Assembly: GCA_965662355.1 (NCBI GenBank)
Contig: CBFIHP010000003.1
Coordinates: 357,292-421,291 of the forward strand
Origin: GCA-2683825 sp965662355
GTDB lineage: Bacteria > Planctomycetota > UBA1135 > GCA-002686595
Length of the DNA: 64,000 nt
Direction: 5' to 3'
The position numbers were made by a program, and so were the translations under genes. The stretch's first letter is position 1; every line of letters begins with the position of its first letter. Under the pieces are notes generated by a model, which was not told the origin of the DNA, made no database searches, and saw only the letters and a list, made by a program, of their open reading frames with translations. Positions 8,698 through 16,584 of the stretch are shown here, in pieces.

Positions 8698-9635
8698 AGT
8701 TCACAGTCCTTTGCTGATACCGCCAGGTGATCCTCTGTTGTTCTGGCTACTGTTGTTCTGTCTATGCCGTCGTCCGCGTCGTCGGTGCCATTCGGGTCGT
8801 CGGTGCCATTCGGTGCCATGTTCGGGTCGCGCGCAGGCCGTAGGTCCGGAGGAAGGCCTTCGAAAACGCGACGCATCGAACGATGAATCTTCCTACGCGC
8901 GCGGAAGATGACCATCTTCAGGTTTTCCAGCTTGATCTCTAGCGCCTGAGCAGCATCCCGGTAACTGAATCCCTGCACCTCGACCAGATGAATCGCCTTC
9001 TGTTCCCGCGGGGAGAGCATCTGGTAAAAGCGCAAATACAGGTGCAGGTAGGTCAGGTAGACCCGTCCGCATTCGGCCTGGCTCTCGCTGTCGATGGCGT
9101 CCCGCAAGGGCTCTTCGGACTCGGTACCGGAGGGTTCCGGGAGGTCGTCGAACGGGACCTCGGCGCGGCCCGAACGCGAGAGCGAACGCAGGTGTTTCAG
9201 AACGGTGTTGCGGACGATGGTCGACGTCCACACGCGGAAGGCATCCTCGCGGTCACCGTTGAAGCGATGCGGATACCTGTAGATGTTGAAGAAGACCTCT
9301 TGCAACACGTCGTGCGCGTCGGCGCGGCTCGGATAGCGGCGCAGGCGACCGACGACCTGCTGGAGCAGATGCGAACCGGCGAGTTCGTAGAGCAGCCCGA
9401 AAGCCGCCCGGCTGCGGGCATCCCGGAAGACCTCCATCAAACGGGTGGCCAGGACATCGCGCTTGGATTCGAGACTGCGCTCGGCATCGCTCAGCAAGGC
9501 CATCAGGACCCGGGGATCGAACTCGGGGGCCTCCTCGGCCGCTTCCTGGGCAACTTCGGCCAACCTCTGGGCGAACAGCTCGGGGTTCGTCACCCCGCCC
9601 CCACCACATACCGAAAAGCCCTGGAAGGAACTCAC
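8694..9635 (-). CDS. ECF-type RNA polymerase sigma factor
   Basis: 313 aa, longer than a minimal ECF factor. Region 2 lies at about residues 75-150 (LLYELAGSHLLQQVVGRL, then DAHDVLQEVFFNIYRYPHRF, then VWTSTIVRNTVLKHLR). Region 4 is near residues 205-255 (LSPREQKAIHLVEVQGFSYRDAA, then the recognition-helix region). An N-terminal extension of about 70 residues and an acidic low-complexity C-terminal tail flank these domains; the tail contains a duplicated PNGTDD. The GTG at 9635 is favoured because GGGGAG precedes it at six bases; GTG at 9593 is an alternative. It is the first gene of an overlapping operon with the zinc-finger/TPR protein, its probable antagonist. Confidence 0.88.
   Translation of the reverse strand: MSSFQGFSVCGGGGVTNPELFAQRLAEVAQEAAEEAPEFDPRVLMALLSDAERSLESKRDVLATRLMEVFRDARSRAAFGLLYELAGSHLLQQVVGRLRRYPSRADAHDVLQEVFFNIYRYPHRFNGDREDAFRVWTSTIVRNTVLKHLRSLSRSGRAEVPFDDLPEPSGTESEEPLRDAIDSESQAECGRVYLTYLHLYLRFYQMLSPREQKAIHLVEVQGFSYRDAAQALEIKLENLKMVIFRARRKIHRSMRRVFEGLPPDLRPARDPNMAPNGTDDPNGTDDADDGIDRTTVARTTEDHLAVSAKDCEL
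8778..8813 (-). repeat. 18-bp tandem duplication in the sigma factor tail
   Basis: Two identical 18-base units (8778-8795 and 8796-8813) encode PNGTDD twice in the acidic C-terminal tail of the sigma factor. In-frame, so the reading frame is kept; a third partial match follows. Probably a slippage product in a disordered tail. Confidence 0.85.
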
Positions 9636-9899
9636 GGACAGCTCCCCATGAGGACCCCGGCAACCTCCACGCAGATATCAGGATAGATCCCGGAGGCAAA
9701 GATCTCGGGCTTCGTCATGCGGGGTGCTGAGGATGGGCGTGCTCGTCGGAGCGTCGGGGTGTGCAGGAGGAACAAAGGTGAAAACCTTGCAACAAAGCCT
9801 AGTCCACGGGGCAGAATCGGTTACCCAAGGGGGGCAGAGGGATAGCGGCCTTTTCTTCTCGGATCCATACAACATATTGTAAACAAAGAAGTTAGATCG
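9636..9899. promoter_or_regulatory. Divergent control region of the sigma operon and queG
   Basis: The only region that can carry promoters for both the sigma operon (leftward) and queG (rightward). It is noticeably more A+T-rich than its surroundings between about 9840 and 9895. An inverted repeat, TACAA at 9868-9872 with TTGTA at 9877-9881, could be an operator. A small hairpin, AAGGT-GAAA-ACCTT, lies near 9777-9791. I could not assign a -35/-10 pair with confidence. Confidence 0.4.
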
Positions 9900-11057
9900 T
9901 TGCTCAAGAATGGGACGCTGAGCCGGCTCGATCCGGCACGACGGGCCGGATTCGTGCTCGAGGCCGCTCGGGAAGCGGGATTTGAGCTCGTCGGCCTGGC
10001 TCCCTTGCGCGCGCCGCGCCGCGCCGCGGCCTTTCGGCACTGGCTCGCGGCGGGCCACCAGGCGGACATGGATTGGCTGGAGCGCCAGGCGGAACGCATC
10101 CTCGATCCGCGCCGGATCCTCGAGACCGAGGGCAGCATCCTCGTCTGCGGAATGAGCCACGCTCGCCCCCCCGTCGAGCTCGAGGGCGGGGGGCGAATCG
10201 CGCGCTACGCCGCCGGCCGCGACTACCACAACGTGCTCGGCAAGCGGCTGAAGAAGCTCTCGCGCACCCTGGAGGAGGCCGGCCTCGTTGGGCGCAAGCG
10301 GGCCATCGTCGATGCCGGGCCGCTCCTCGAGCGCTCCCACGCGGCCGAGGCGGGGCTGGGCTTCGAATCCAAGTCAGCGAACCTGCTCCAGCGCGATCTC
10401 GGGCCGTGGTTCTTCCTGGGCGAGCTGCTCCTGCCCCTCGAGCTCGAGCCGACCGACACGCCAGCGCTCGGCTCCTGCGGGACCTGTACGGCCTGCATCG
10501 ACGCCTGCCCGACCGACGCCATCCCCGCCGATGGGGTCGTCGACGCCAACCGCTGCCTGTCCTATCAGACGATCGAGAACCGGGGAGCCGTGCCCCACGA
10601 GCTCCGAGCGCTCCTGGGCGAGTGGGCCTTCGGCTGCGACATCTGCTCCGAGGTCTGCCCCTGGGGATCCCATTCCCCCACCTCCGGCAGCACCTCTTTC
10701 GCGGGCGGCGAGACGAGCTTCGGCACCCACGCTGCTCGGGAAACCCGTCTCGTCGATTGGCTGAGCCCGCGCAGCGATCCGGCGCTCTTCCACGGCTCGC
10801 CCCTCACGCGCCAGAAGCGCGAGGGCCGGGCGCGCAATGCGGCGCTCGTGCTCGGCAACCTCCCGAGCGACGAAGGCCGCGCCGCCCTCGAGCCGGCTCT
10901 CGAGGACGAATCCCCTCTCGTGCGTTCGGCGGCCTTCTGGGCCCTGCACCAGGGACACCGCTCCGAGCAGGGTGTCCTCGCCGCAATGGAACGGGCCTTC
11001 GCCAGGGAATCCGATGCGGCCGCCGCGGCCGATATGGGTCGCACGCTCGGGTCGTAG
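9900..11057 (+). CDS. queG: Epoxyqueuosine reductase
   Basis: QueG carries out the last step of queuosine synthesis, reducing epoxyqueuosine to queuosine in tRNA, using a cobalamin and two 4Fe-4S clusters. The 385-aa protein has both ferredoxin-type cysteine sets: CGTCTACIDACPTDAIP and GCDICSEVCPW. Upstream are the conserved YAAGRDYHNVLGKRL and a DAGPLLERSHA segment. The C-terminal 90 residues form HEAT-like helices (RARNAALVLGNLPSD, SPLVRSAAFWALHQ), normal for the family. The start is TTG at 9900; no ATG is available before the first conserved helix, and GTG at 9954 would cut into it. It is a single gene with the inverted repeat at 11076-11117 just after the stop. queA is also in the window, about 6 kb away on the other strand. 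Confidence 0.93.
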   Translation: MLKNGTLSRLDPARRAGFVLEAAREAGFELVGLAPLRAPRRAAAFRHWLAAGHQADMDWLERQAERILDPRRILETEGSILVCGMSHARPPVELEGGGRIARYAAGRDYHNVLGKRLKKLSRTLEEAGLVGRKRAIVDAGPLLERSHAAEAGLGFESKSANLLQRDLGPWFFLGELLLPLELEPTDTPALGSCGTCTACIDACPTDAIPADGVVDANRCLSYQTIENRGAVPHELRALLGEWAFGCDICSEVCPWGSHSPTSGSTSFAGGETSFGTHAARETRLVDWLSPRSDPALFHGSPLTRQKREGRARNAALVLGNLPSDEGRAALEPALEDESPLVRSAAFWALHQGHRSEQGVLAAMERAFARESDAAAAADMGRTLGS

Positions 11058-11075
11058 GGCCGCCAGACGCGGCGG

Positions 11076-11117
11076 CGTTCACTTTTTCGAACACGGGTCC
11101 GTTCATCGAAGTGAACG
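11076..11117 (+). repeat. Inverted repeat just downstream of queG
   Basis: CGTTCACTT at 11076-11084 is the exact reverse complement of AAGTGAACG at 11109-11117. The 24-base interval contains its own small hairpin (ACGG-GT-CCGT). No T-run follows. It starts 18 bases after the queG stop and lies 150 bases before the zinc-ribbon gene, so it could end the queG message or be a binding site for the next gene. Confidence 0.45.
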
Positions 11118-11268
11118 TGTCCCGCTTTCTGAACGGAACCGATTGCGCTCCGATACCGACTCCTTGCTCTGAAGGCCCCGGAAACGGCCCCGAACGCGTT
11201 TTGCTCACGGCCAGCGACTTGGCACCCCACTTGCTCCAAGTACCGCACAACTCCGGGGGGGAAACAGA

Positions 11269-11523
11269 ATGTATCCGAGCGACTTCTACAACGACCGAAA
11301 GTACTGCGAGACCTGCTGCCAGTACGTTTCCTATCTCCAGTCGATGGAGCAGTCCTACTGCGTCCAGTGCGGCGAAGCGGTCCGACTCTTCTCGACGGAA
11401 GACTGGGAGTCCTTCAACGCCACGCTCAAGGAACGCCGCCCCAAGGGAGGCCGCCCCAAGAAGGCTCGCACGCAAGAGAAGAAGCCCAGCAAGGGCGAAG
11501 AGCAGGACAAGGAATCAGCGTGA
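11269..11523 (+). CDS. Small zinc-ribbon protein
   Basis: 84 aa. Two CxxC pairs, C13-x2-C16 and C31-x2-C34, make a zinc ribbon; an extra cysteine is at 17. The C-terminal third is a lysine-rich, charged tail (GGRPKKARTQEKK, then acidic) and is likely disordered. A run of G followed by GGAAACAG lies just before the ATG and can serve as ribosome binding site. Two hairpins, the second a textbook terminator, follow the gene, which supports a real transcription unit. Function unknown; the basic tail would suit a nucleic-acid-associated protein, but this is only inference. Confidence 0.7.
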   Translation: MYPSDFYNDRKYCETCCQYVSYLQSMEQSYCVQCGEAVRLFSTEDWESFNATLKERRPKGGRPKKARTQEKKPSKGEEQDKESA

Positions 11524-11566
11524 TCCCCGCGCGACGCGGAACGGAGTGAGTTATCTTCAGAAGCGC

Positions 11567-11589
11567 ACTCCCGCTGGCACGGCGGGAGT
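11567..11589 (+). terminator. First hairpin after the zinc-ribbon gene
   Basis: ACTCCCGC at 11567-11574 pairs perfectly with GCGGGAGT at 11582-11589 across a seven-base loop, followed by CGTTTCCTTT. It may act as a weak first terminator ahead of the stronger one at 11628. A smaller hairpin (GGATTC/GAATCC) lies between them. Confidence 0.5.
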
Positions 11590-11627
11590 CGTTTCCTTTG
11601 GATTGGATTCGCTCCGAATCCGATCAG

Positions 11628-11663
11628 CCGAGACCCGGTGGTTCGGGTCTCGGTTTTTTTTTT
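11628..11663 (+). terminator. Strong intrinsic terminator
   Basis: CCGAGACCCG at 11628-11637 pairs with CGGGTCTCGG at 11644-11653 (10 bp, six-base loop), followed at once by ten T. Orientation is plus, so it ends transcripts from queG and the zinc-ribbon gene before they enter the convergent TPR gene that ends at 11682. Confidence 0.92.
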
Positions 11664-11681
11664 GGGCCCGCGGGCCCAGTC

Positions 11682-12857
11682 TCAGCCGTCCTCGCCTTTC
11701 AACTCTCGGGCCCTTCGACTCGCGTTGATTTGCTCCGTTCGCAGTCGCAAGCTGCCGTAAAGGACGCCCAGTTTCTCCCATACGCGAACATCGTCGGCGA
11801 AGCGCTTCTCCATCACGCCGGCGACCCAAAGCGCGCCTTCGCGATCGCCCATCCCCATCAGCACGTCGATCGCGAAGGTGTGTAACGGGACGGGATCCAC
11901 GTTCTTGGGAACGACGCGCAACATGCTCGGCACACTCGCGCGCACGGCCGCGAGGTCTCCCAGCCCGCGGTTCACCTCCACCCTGCGGAGCAACAGATCG
12001 AAGCGCTCCGGCTGCATGGCGAGGCTCGCGTCGATCTTGCGCAGCTCCTGGGTCGCCCGGTCGATTTCGCGCCAGCGTACCTCCGCTGCCTGGGCCTTTT
12101 CTTCCTTCCCGAGGTCGTACAACACCTGCATCCACAGGTACCAGGCCCGGTTGTCGAAGGGCTGGAGCTCGATCAGAACTTGGGCGTGGCTGAATGCCTC
12201 TTCGGGATCACCGGCGTCGTAGTGAATCCTCCCGATCCAGTAGTGGCTCTCGGAAACCTCGATCTCGCGTTTCAGGAGATCCTCGAACAAACGCAATGCC
12301 TCGTCCTCCTGTCCCAGACGGAAGCGAGTCAGTGCGAGCCCGCGCTGGATCGCTCCTTCTTGCGGACGCAAAGCACGCAACGCCAGGTAGTGATCGCGGG
12401 CACGCTCGTAGTCTCCCAGGCTGTAGTAGCAGTGGCCCAGGGCCAGCGTGCGCTCGCGTAGCCTCGGCACCGCTTCGAGCAAGCGTTCGTACACGTAGGC
12501 TGCATCGCCGTAGCGTCGCAAGCGAAAGTACGTGAGCCCCAGCACCGAAAGGGCCTCGGGGAGATCGGGGTCCTCCTGCAGGATCGCGAAGAGTCCCTCG
12601 ATGACGCGGGGATAGCGTTTGGCGAGGTAGTCCTCGCGCAAGCCGAGAATCCGCTGGGCCGTCTCCCTGGAGATCCCGTACTTCGCGAGCTCGGAACCCT
12701 CGGCGTACGTTTTCCAACGCCCGTCCTCGTCACGCGGAAGCTCGCTGGGCAGGCGCTTCAGGATCGCGGGGATCTCGGGCTCCTGGGACTGCAGCGCTGG
12801 CATCGATCGCCCGGCCAGGAAAAACGCAAACAGCAGGATCCAACGAGCCACGGTCAA
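11682..12857 (-). CDS. Exported TPR-repeat protein
   Basis: 391 aa. Residues 1-25 form a signal peptide (VARWILLFAFFLAGRSMPA, then LQSQ). The rest is a run of TPR helices from about residue 80 to 380, for example ALSVLGLTYFRLRRYGDAAYVYERL, ALGHCYYSLGDYERA and HYWIGRIHYDAGDPEEA. No enzymatic domain is visible. The start codon overlaps the stop of the FG-GAP/ASPIC gene upstream by four bases, so the two proteins are produced together and may interact outside the cytoplasmic membrane. TPR proteins paired with ASPIC/UnbV proteins are common in Planctomycetota and related groups; their role is unknown. Confidence 0.8.
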   Translation of the reverse strand: MTVARWILLFAFFLAGRSMPALQSQEPEIPAILKRLPSELPRDEDGRWKTYAEGSELAKYGISRETAQRILGLREDYLAKRYPRVIEGLFAILQEDPDLPEALSVLGLTYFRLRRYGDAAYVYERLLEAVPRLRERTLALGHCYYSLGDYERARDHYLALRALRPQEGAIQRGLALTRFRLGQEDEALRLFEDLLKREIEVSESHYWIGRIHYDAGDPEEAFSHAQVLIELQPFDNRAWYLWMQVLYDLGKEEKAQAAEVRWREIDRATQELRKIDASLAMQPERFDLLLRRVEVNRGLGDLAAVRASVPSMLRVVPKNVDPVPLHTFAIDVLMGMGDREGALWVAGVMEKRFADDVRVWEKLGVLYGSLRLRTEQINASRRARELKGEDG

Positions 12858-14566
12858 CGCTCCTCACCTTCCGCGTGGCCCCCGTTGTCCGCGGTGGCGG
12901 GCTCCACGAGGGCGAGCACACGATCGAGCGTGACGCCGTCGTGTTCCGTGCGCACGCCGCTGGGCCAGCGCACGACGATGCGCTCGATCCTCTCTCGGGC
13001 TCCAAGGCCGAAGTGTATTTCCGCGGGACAGGCGCTCTGGAAACCTCCCGCCGTGCGCATCTCGCGCTCGGAGAATCCGCCGTCCCATTCCAGTCGAACG
13101 CGGGCGCCGAGTCCGTGGGTGTTGGATCCGCGGCCCTCCAGCCGCACGATCAACCAGTGGCCCCTCGGCCGCGATTCCATTCGGTTGCGGAGCACGCGCA
13201 CCGCGCCATCCAGTTCGAGCGCGATCACGTCCACCCGACCGTCCCGCTCGAGATCCACGGCCACAGCGGCGCGGGAAACGACCGCCGGCGCGCTCGAAAG
13301 GCGCTCCGCTTGCATGCGCAAGCGCTTGCGCTCCGCATCGAACCCGAGGTTTCGGAGGAACGTGTCTTCCTGCGCAAAGCTCGAGTCCGTGCCGGGATTG
13401 TCCGCCTGCGGATAGACGTGGCCGTTCAGATTGACGAGATCGAGGTCACCGTCGAGGTCGAAGTCCTCGCACAAGGCCCCCCACCCGAGGCGCGTCAAGC
13501 TGCTGCGCGAGATCCCCGCGGGAGCAGCACGATCGCGCCAGCGCCCCGGGCGCAAGGAGAGATACAGCGCGTTCGACTCGCCCGAGAAGTTGGTCACGAA
13601 GAAATCATCGAGCCCGTCGAGATTGAAATCACCGCAGGCGATGCCCATCCCCGCTTGCTCCTTGCCAGCGGCGTCGAGGGCAGCTCCGGAACGGAGACCG
13701 ATCTCCTTCCAGCGCCTCCCTTCCTCGGAGCCCTGGTTCTGCCAGAGGTGGTTGGAAGTGGAGTCGTTCGTCACGTACAGGTCCGTGTCTCCATCGACGT
13801 CGAAGTCGCTGGTAATGACCCCCAGTCCGAACCCCGCGCGCTCCGGGCGAAAGCCGGTGGCGACGCTCACGTCACGAAAGCCCTGGCCAGCGTCGTTGCG
13901 ATACAGTTGATCGTGTACCGGCGTGAGCCCCTCGGGCCCGCACAAGACCGCGTGCCCTTTCCAGCGACAGTCTCTCTTGATTCGCGACGGAATGCGGTCG
14001 GTATCGAAGGCCAGGTAGTTGACGACGCAGAGATCGAGGAAGCCATCCCGATCGTGATCGAGAAACGCGCCACTGGTGCCCCAGCGCGCTCCCTTGAAGC
14101 CCGCCCCCTCGACCTCTTCGAAGCCGCGCCCCTCGACGTTGCGAAAGAGCCGGTCACGGCCCCATTCGAGAACGACGAGGTCGACGTGGCCATCACCGTC
14201 GTAGTCCGCGCTGGCGGCGCCGGTACCGAAGCGTCCCCCGGGGATCACCCAGCCCTTCCCGGCCTCCGACAGCGCTCCCTTTCCATCGTTGAGGAAGACG
14301 CGCGGCGGGTAGCCGGGCTCGCCCGCGGCCACACGCTCCAGGGTCGAACCGTCGACCACGACGAGGTCGGGGGTGCCCTCTCCGTCGAAGTCCGCGACCG
14401 CGAGTCCCGGGCCGTTCACCTCGAGGATGTAGTTCTTCTCTGCCGAGCCCGCATGGGTTCGAACGCCGGGCAATGGAGCCTCGACGAACGGGGCGTCCTG
14501 GGCCACGGGGAGTCCACCCGGAACGGCGCTCATCCAGGAAGTGAGCAGGATCTGGATCACAATCAC
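12854..14566 (-). CDS. Exported FG-GAP/VCBS repeat protein with ASPIC/UnbV C-terminal domain
   Basis: 570 aa. A signal peptide at the N-terminus (IVIQILLTSWMSAVPGG) is followed by repeated calcium-binding-like motifs of FG-GAP/VCBS type: DFDGEGTPDLVV, DYDGDGHVDLVV, DHDRDGFLDLCV, DFDVDGDTDLYV, DFNLDGLDDFFV, DFDLDGDLDLVN and DLERDGRVDVIA. These should fold as a beta-propeller. The last 90 residues match the ASPIC/UnbV domain (GLGARVRLEWDGG, then FGLGARERIERIVVRWPSG). The start is GTG at 14566, preceded by AGGG. It overlaps the TPR gene that follows (ATGA). Known relatives are secreted or surface proteins; a ligand cannot be named. Confidence 0.87.
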   Translation of the reverse strand: MIVIQILLTSWMSAVPGGLPVAQDAPFVEAPLPGVRTHAGSAEKNYILEVNGPGLAVADFDGEGTPDLVVVDGSTLERVAAGEPGYPPRVFLNDGKGALSEAGKGWVIPGGRFGTGAASADYDGDGHVDLVVLEWGRDRLFRNVEGRGFEEVEGAGFKGARWGTSGAFLDHDRDGFLDLCVVNYLAFDTDRIPSRIKRDCRWKGHAVLCGPEGLTPVHDQLYRNDAGQGFRDVSVATGFRPERAGFGLGVITSDFDVDGDTDLYVTNDSTSNHLWQNQGSEEGRRWKEIGLRSGAALDAAGKEQAGMGIACGDFNLDGLDDFFVTNFSGESNALYLSLRPGRWRDRAAPAGISRSSLTRLGWGALCEDFDLDGDLDLVNLNGHVYPQADNPGTDSSFAQEDTFLRNLGFDAERKRLRMQAERLSSAPAVVSRAAVAVDLERDGRVDVIALELDGAVRVLRNRMESRPRGHWLIVRLEGRGSNTHGLGARVRLEWDGGFSEREMRTAGGFQSACPAEIHFGLGARERIERIVVRWPSGVRTEHDGVTLDRVLALVEPATADNGGHAEGEER

Positions 14567-14736
14567 GCATCCCTACCGTAACCCCCTTGACGCCCGTCCC
14601 GACGGAACGAATGCAACCTTTGCGAACCCCCGTGGATTGCCACTAGGGCCTCGCGGAGCCTTGCGCTACAAAGGGCCGGATCGCCGTTCCTCGCAGGCCC
14701 CTTCGCACCCCCCTAGATTCTCTCCCGAATAGACCG

Positions 14737-15894
14737 ATGAGCGACTCCCCCACTCTGGATGTCATGGACGCCGTCCGCACCCGCTACAGCCAGGGAGCCA
14801 CCGAGCGCGTTCCCGAACTCTGTTGCCCGGTCGACTACGACGCCTCGCTGCTGGAGGTTCTCCCCGACGAGATCATCGAGCGCGACTACGGCTGTGGCGA
14901 CCCCTCGCGTTTCTGTCGCCCGGGGGATCGGGTGCTCGACCTGGGGTCCGGTGCCGGCAAGATCTGCTACATGGCCAGCCAACTCGTCGGAGCCGAGGGC
15001 CACGTGATCGGTGTCGACACGACGCCCGACATGCTGGCCCTCGCGCGGGAACACAGCGAGACCATCGGCAAGCAGATCGGCTGGACGAACACGGAGTTCC
15101 GCAACGGGACCATCCAGGATCTCGCCCTCGATCGGGACAAGCTCGGGGCCTGGGTCGCGAAGCACCCCGTGGACGGGCTCGAGGGTCTCGAGGCACTCGA
15201 GGCGGAAGCCCAGAGACTGCGAAAAGAAGAGGCCATGATTCCCGATGGCTCGATCGATCTGGTGCTGTCGAACTGCGTTCTCAACCTGATCGAGAACGAT
15301 GACAAGGAGAGGCTCTTCCGCGAGATTCACCGCGTCTTGAAGCGCGGTGGGCGTTGCGCGATCTCCGATATCGTCAGCGACGAGGACGTGCCCGAAGAGC
15401 TGCAGAAGAACCCCGAGCTCTGGTCGGGATGCATCTCCGGTGCCATGCGCGAGGATCGCTTCCTGCAGGCCTTCGCCGACGCGGGCCTGTACGGCGTCGA
15501 GATCGCCGCCTATCAGGAAAAGGCCTGGGCCATCGTCGATGGCATCGAGTTCCGTTCGATGACGGTCGTGGCCCACAAGGGCAAGGAAGGTCCCTGCTGG
15601 GAACACAACGAAGCGCTCATCTACAAGGGTCCGTGGAAACAGGTGATCGACGACGATGGTCACGTGTTCCGGCGCGGTGAACGCAGCGCGGTCTGCCACA
15701 AGACCTTCGGGTTGATGCAATCGGAGCCGTACGCCTCCTCCATGCTGCCCGTACCTCCGCTCTCCCCCATCCCCGGGCAGGACGCTGGCGTCTTCTCGTG
15801 CAACGGAACACGTCGCCGCGACCCCGAGGAGACGAAGACCGGCGTGATTCGCGAAAACGTTGCCCCGGGCTGCGACGACGACGCCTGCTGCTAG
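14737..15894 (+). CDS. arsM: ArsM-like arsenite S-adenosylmethionine methyltransferase
   Basis: Class I methyltransferase, 385 aa. The SAM site is VLDLGSGAGKICYMAS (residues 67-82) with GVDTTPDML following. It has the three cysteines that bind arsenite in ArsM: C53 in RDYGCGDPS, C180 in LSNCVLNL and C232 in LWSGCISGAM. Two departures from the usual enzyme: about 38 extra residues (131-168, Leu/Glu/Ala-rich) before the IPDGSIDLVLSN segment, and a C-terminal extension of about 100 residues ending in a cysteine cluster (GCDDDACC). No arsR, arsB or arsS lies next to it. thiE begins right after its stop. The family match is firm; activity on arsenite rather than another soft nucleophile is inferred from the cysteine triad. 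Confidence 0.82.
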   Translation: MSDSPTLDVMDAVRTRYSQGATERVPELCCPVDYDASLLEVLPDEIIERDYGCGDPSRFCRPGDRVLDLGSGAGKICYMASQLVGAEGHVIGVDTTPDMLALAREHSETIGKQIGWTNTEFRNGTIQDLALDRDKLGAWVAKHPVDGLEGLEALEAEAQRLRKEEAMIPDGSIDLVLSNCVLNLIENDDKERLFREIHRVLKRGGRCAISDIVSDEDVPEELQKNPELWSGCISGAMREDRFLQAFADAGLYGVEIAAYQEKAWAIVDGIEFRSMTVVAHKGKEGPCWEHNEALIYKGPWKQVIDDDGHVFRRGERSAVCHKTFGLMQSEPYASSMLPVPPLSPIPGQDAGVFSCNGTRRRDPEETKTGVIRENVAPGCDDDACC

Positions 15895-15896
15895 CC

Positions 15897-16568
15897 TTGG
15901 ACGAGCGACGGACGAGTTTGCGCGTGCGCCTCTCCAATGCGCGCGTGATGGTGCTCTTCACACCTGAACTGTGCCCGCCGGGACGATCCCCCGAAGAGAC
16001 GCTGGAGCGTCTCGTGCCCTGCGTGGACGCGATCCAGGTCCGCGTGAAAACGGCTGACGGACAGAGCCCTGCCGGCCCGCTCCACACCTGGACCGAACGG
16101 GTTCTCGAGATCGTACGGGCGAGCTCCCACGACCCCTTGGTGCTGGTCAACGATAGGGTCGACGTGGCCCTCGCTCTGCTGGAAAGCGGTCTGGCCGGCG
16201 TCCATCTCGGCACGGAGGACATGTCGCCCGAAAAATCCCGCGAGCTGCTCGGAGACGCGGCCTTGATCGGACTCTCCACTCACACCACAGGGCAGGTCGC
16301 CGCGGCCCAGGAACGTCCGCTGGATTACGTCGGCTTCGGCCCGATCTTCCCCACGCAGACCAAGGGCTACGAAAAGGGCCTCGGACCGGAGCCAGCGTGG
16401 ATCGCCTCGCAAGCGAGCCTGGTCCCCCTGTTCGCCATCGGCGGTATCGGTCTCGACAACGTGGCCCAGCTCGGGGAAGTCGGACGAATCGCCGTTTCCA
16501 GCGCTCTTCTGTCCGCGGAGGATCCGGCCCGGAGTGCCCGCGGACTGCGCGAAGCTCTCAACCACTAG
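15897..16568 (+). CDS. thiE: Thiamine-phosphate synthase
   Basis: ThiE joins HMP-pyrophosphate and thiazole phosphate to give thiamine phosphate. The TIM-barrel landmarks are present: VLVNDRVDVALALLESGLAGVHLG, then LIGLSTHT, DYVGFGPIFPTQTKG (phosphate-binding Gly-rich loop and the TxTK segment) and LFAIGGIGLDNV. Start choice is uncertain. TTG at 15897 follows the methyltransferase stop by two bases and gives 223 aa. GTG at 15924, GTG at 15945 and ATG at 15948 are in frame, but the last two would trim the first barrel strand (VMVLFTP). The near-contact with the arsM-like gene implies one transcript, although the two functions are unrelated. Confidence 0.88.
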   Translation: MDERRTSLRVRLSNARVMVLFTPELCPPGRSPEETLERLVPCVDAIQVRVKTADGQSPAGPLHTWTERVLEIVRASSHDPLVLVNDRVDVALALLESGLAGVHLGTEDMSPEKSRELLGDAALIGLSTHTTGQVAAAQERPLDYVGFGPIFPTQTKGYEKGLGPEPAWIASQASLVPLFAIGGIGLDNVAQLGEVGRIAVSSALLSAEDPARSARGLREALNH

Positions 16569-16584
16569 AGTCCGATCCGTCAAG

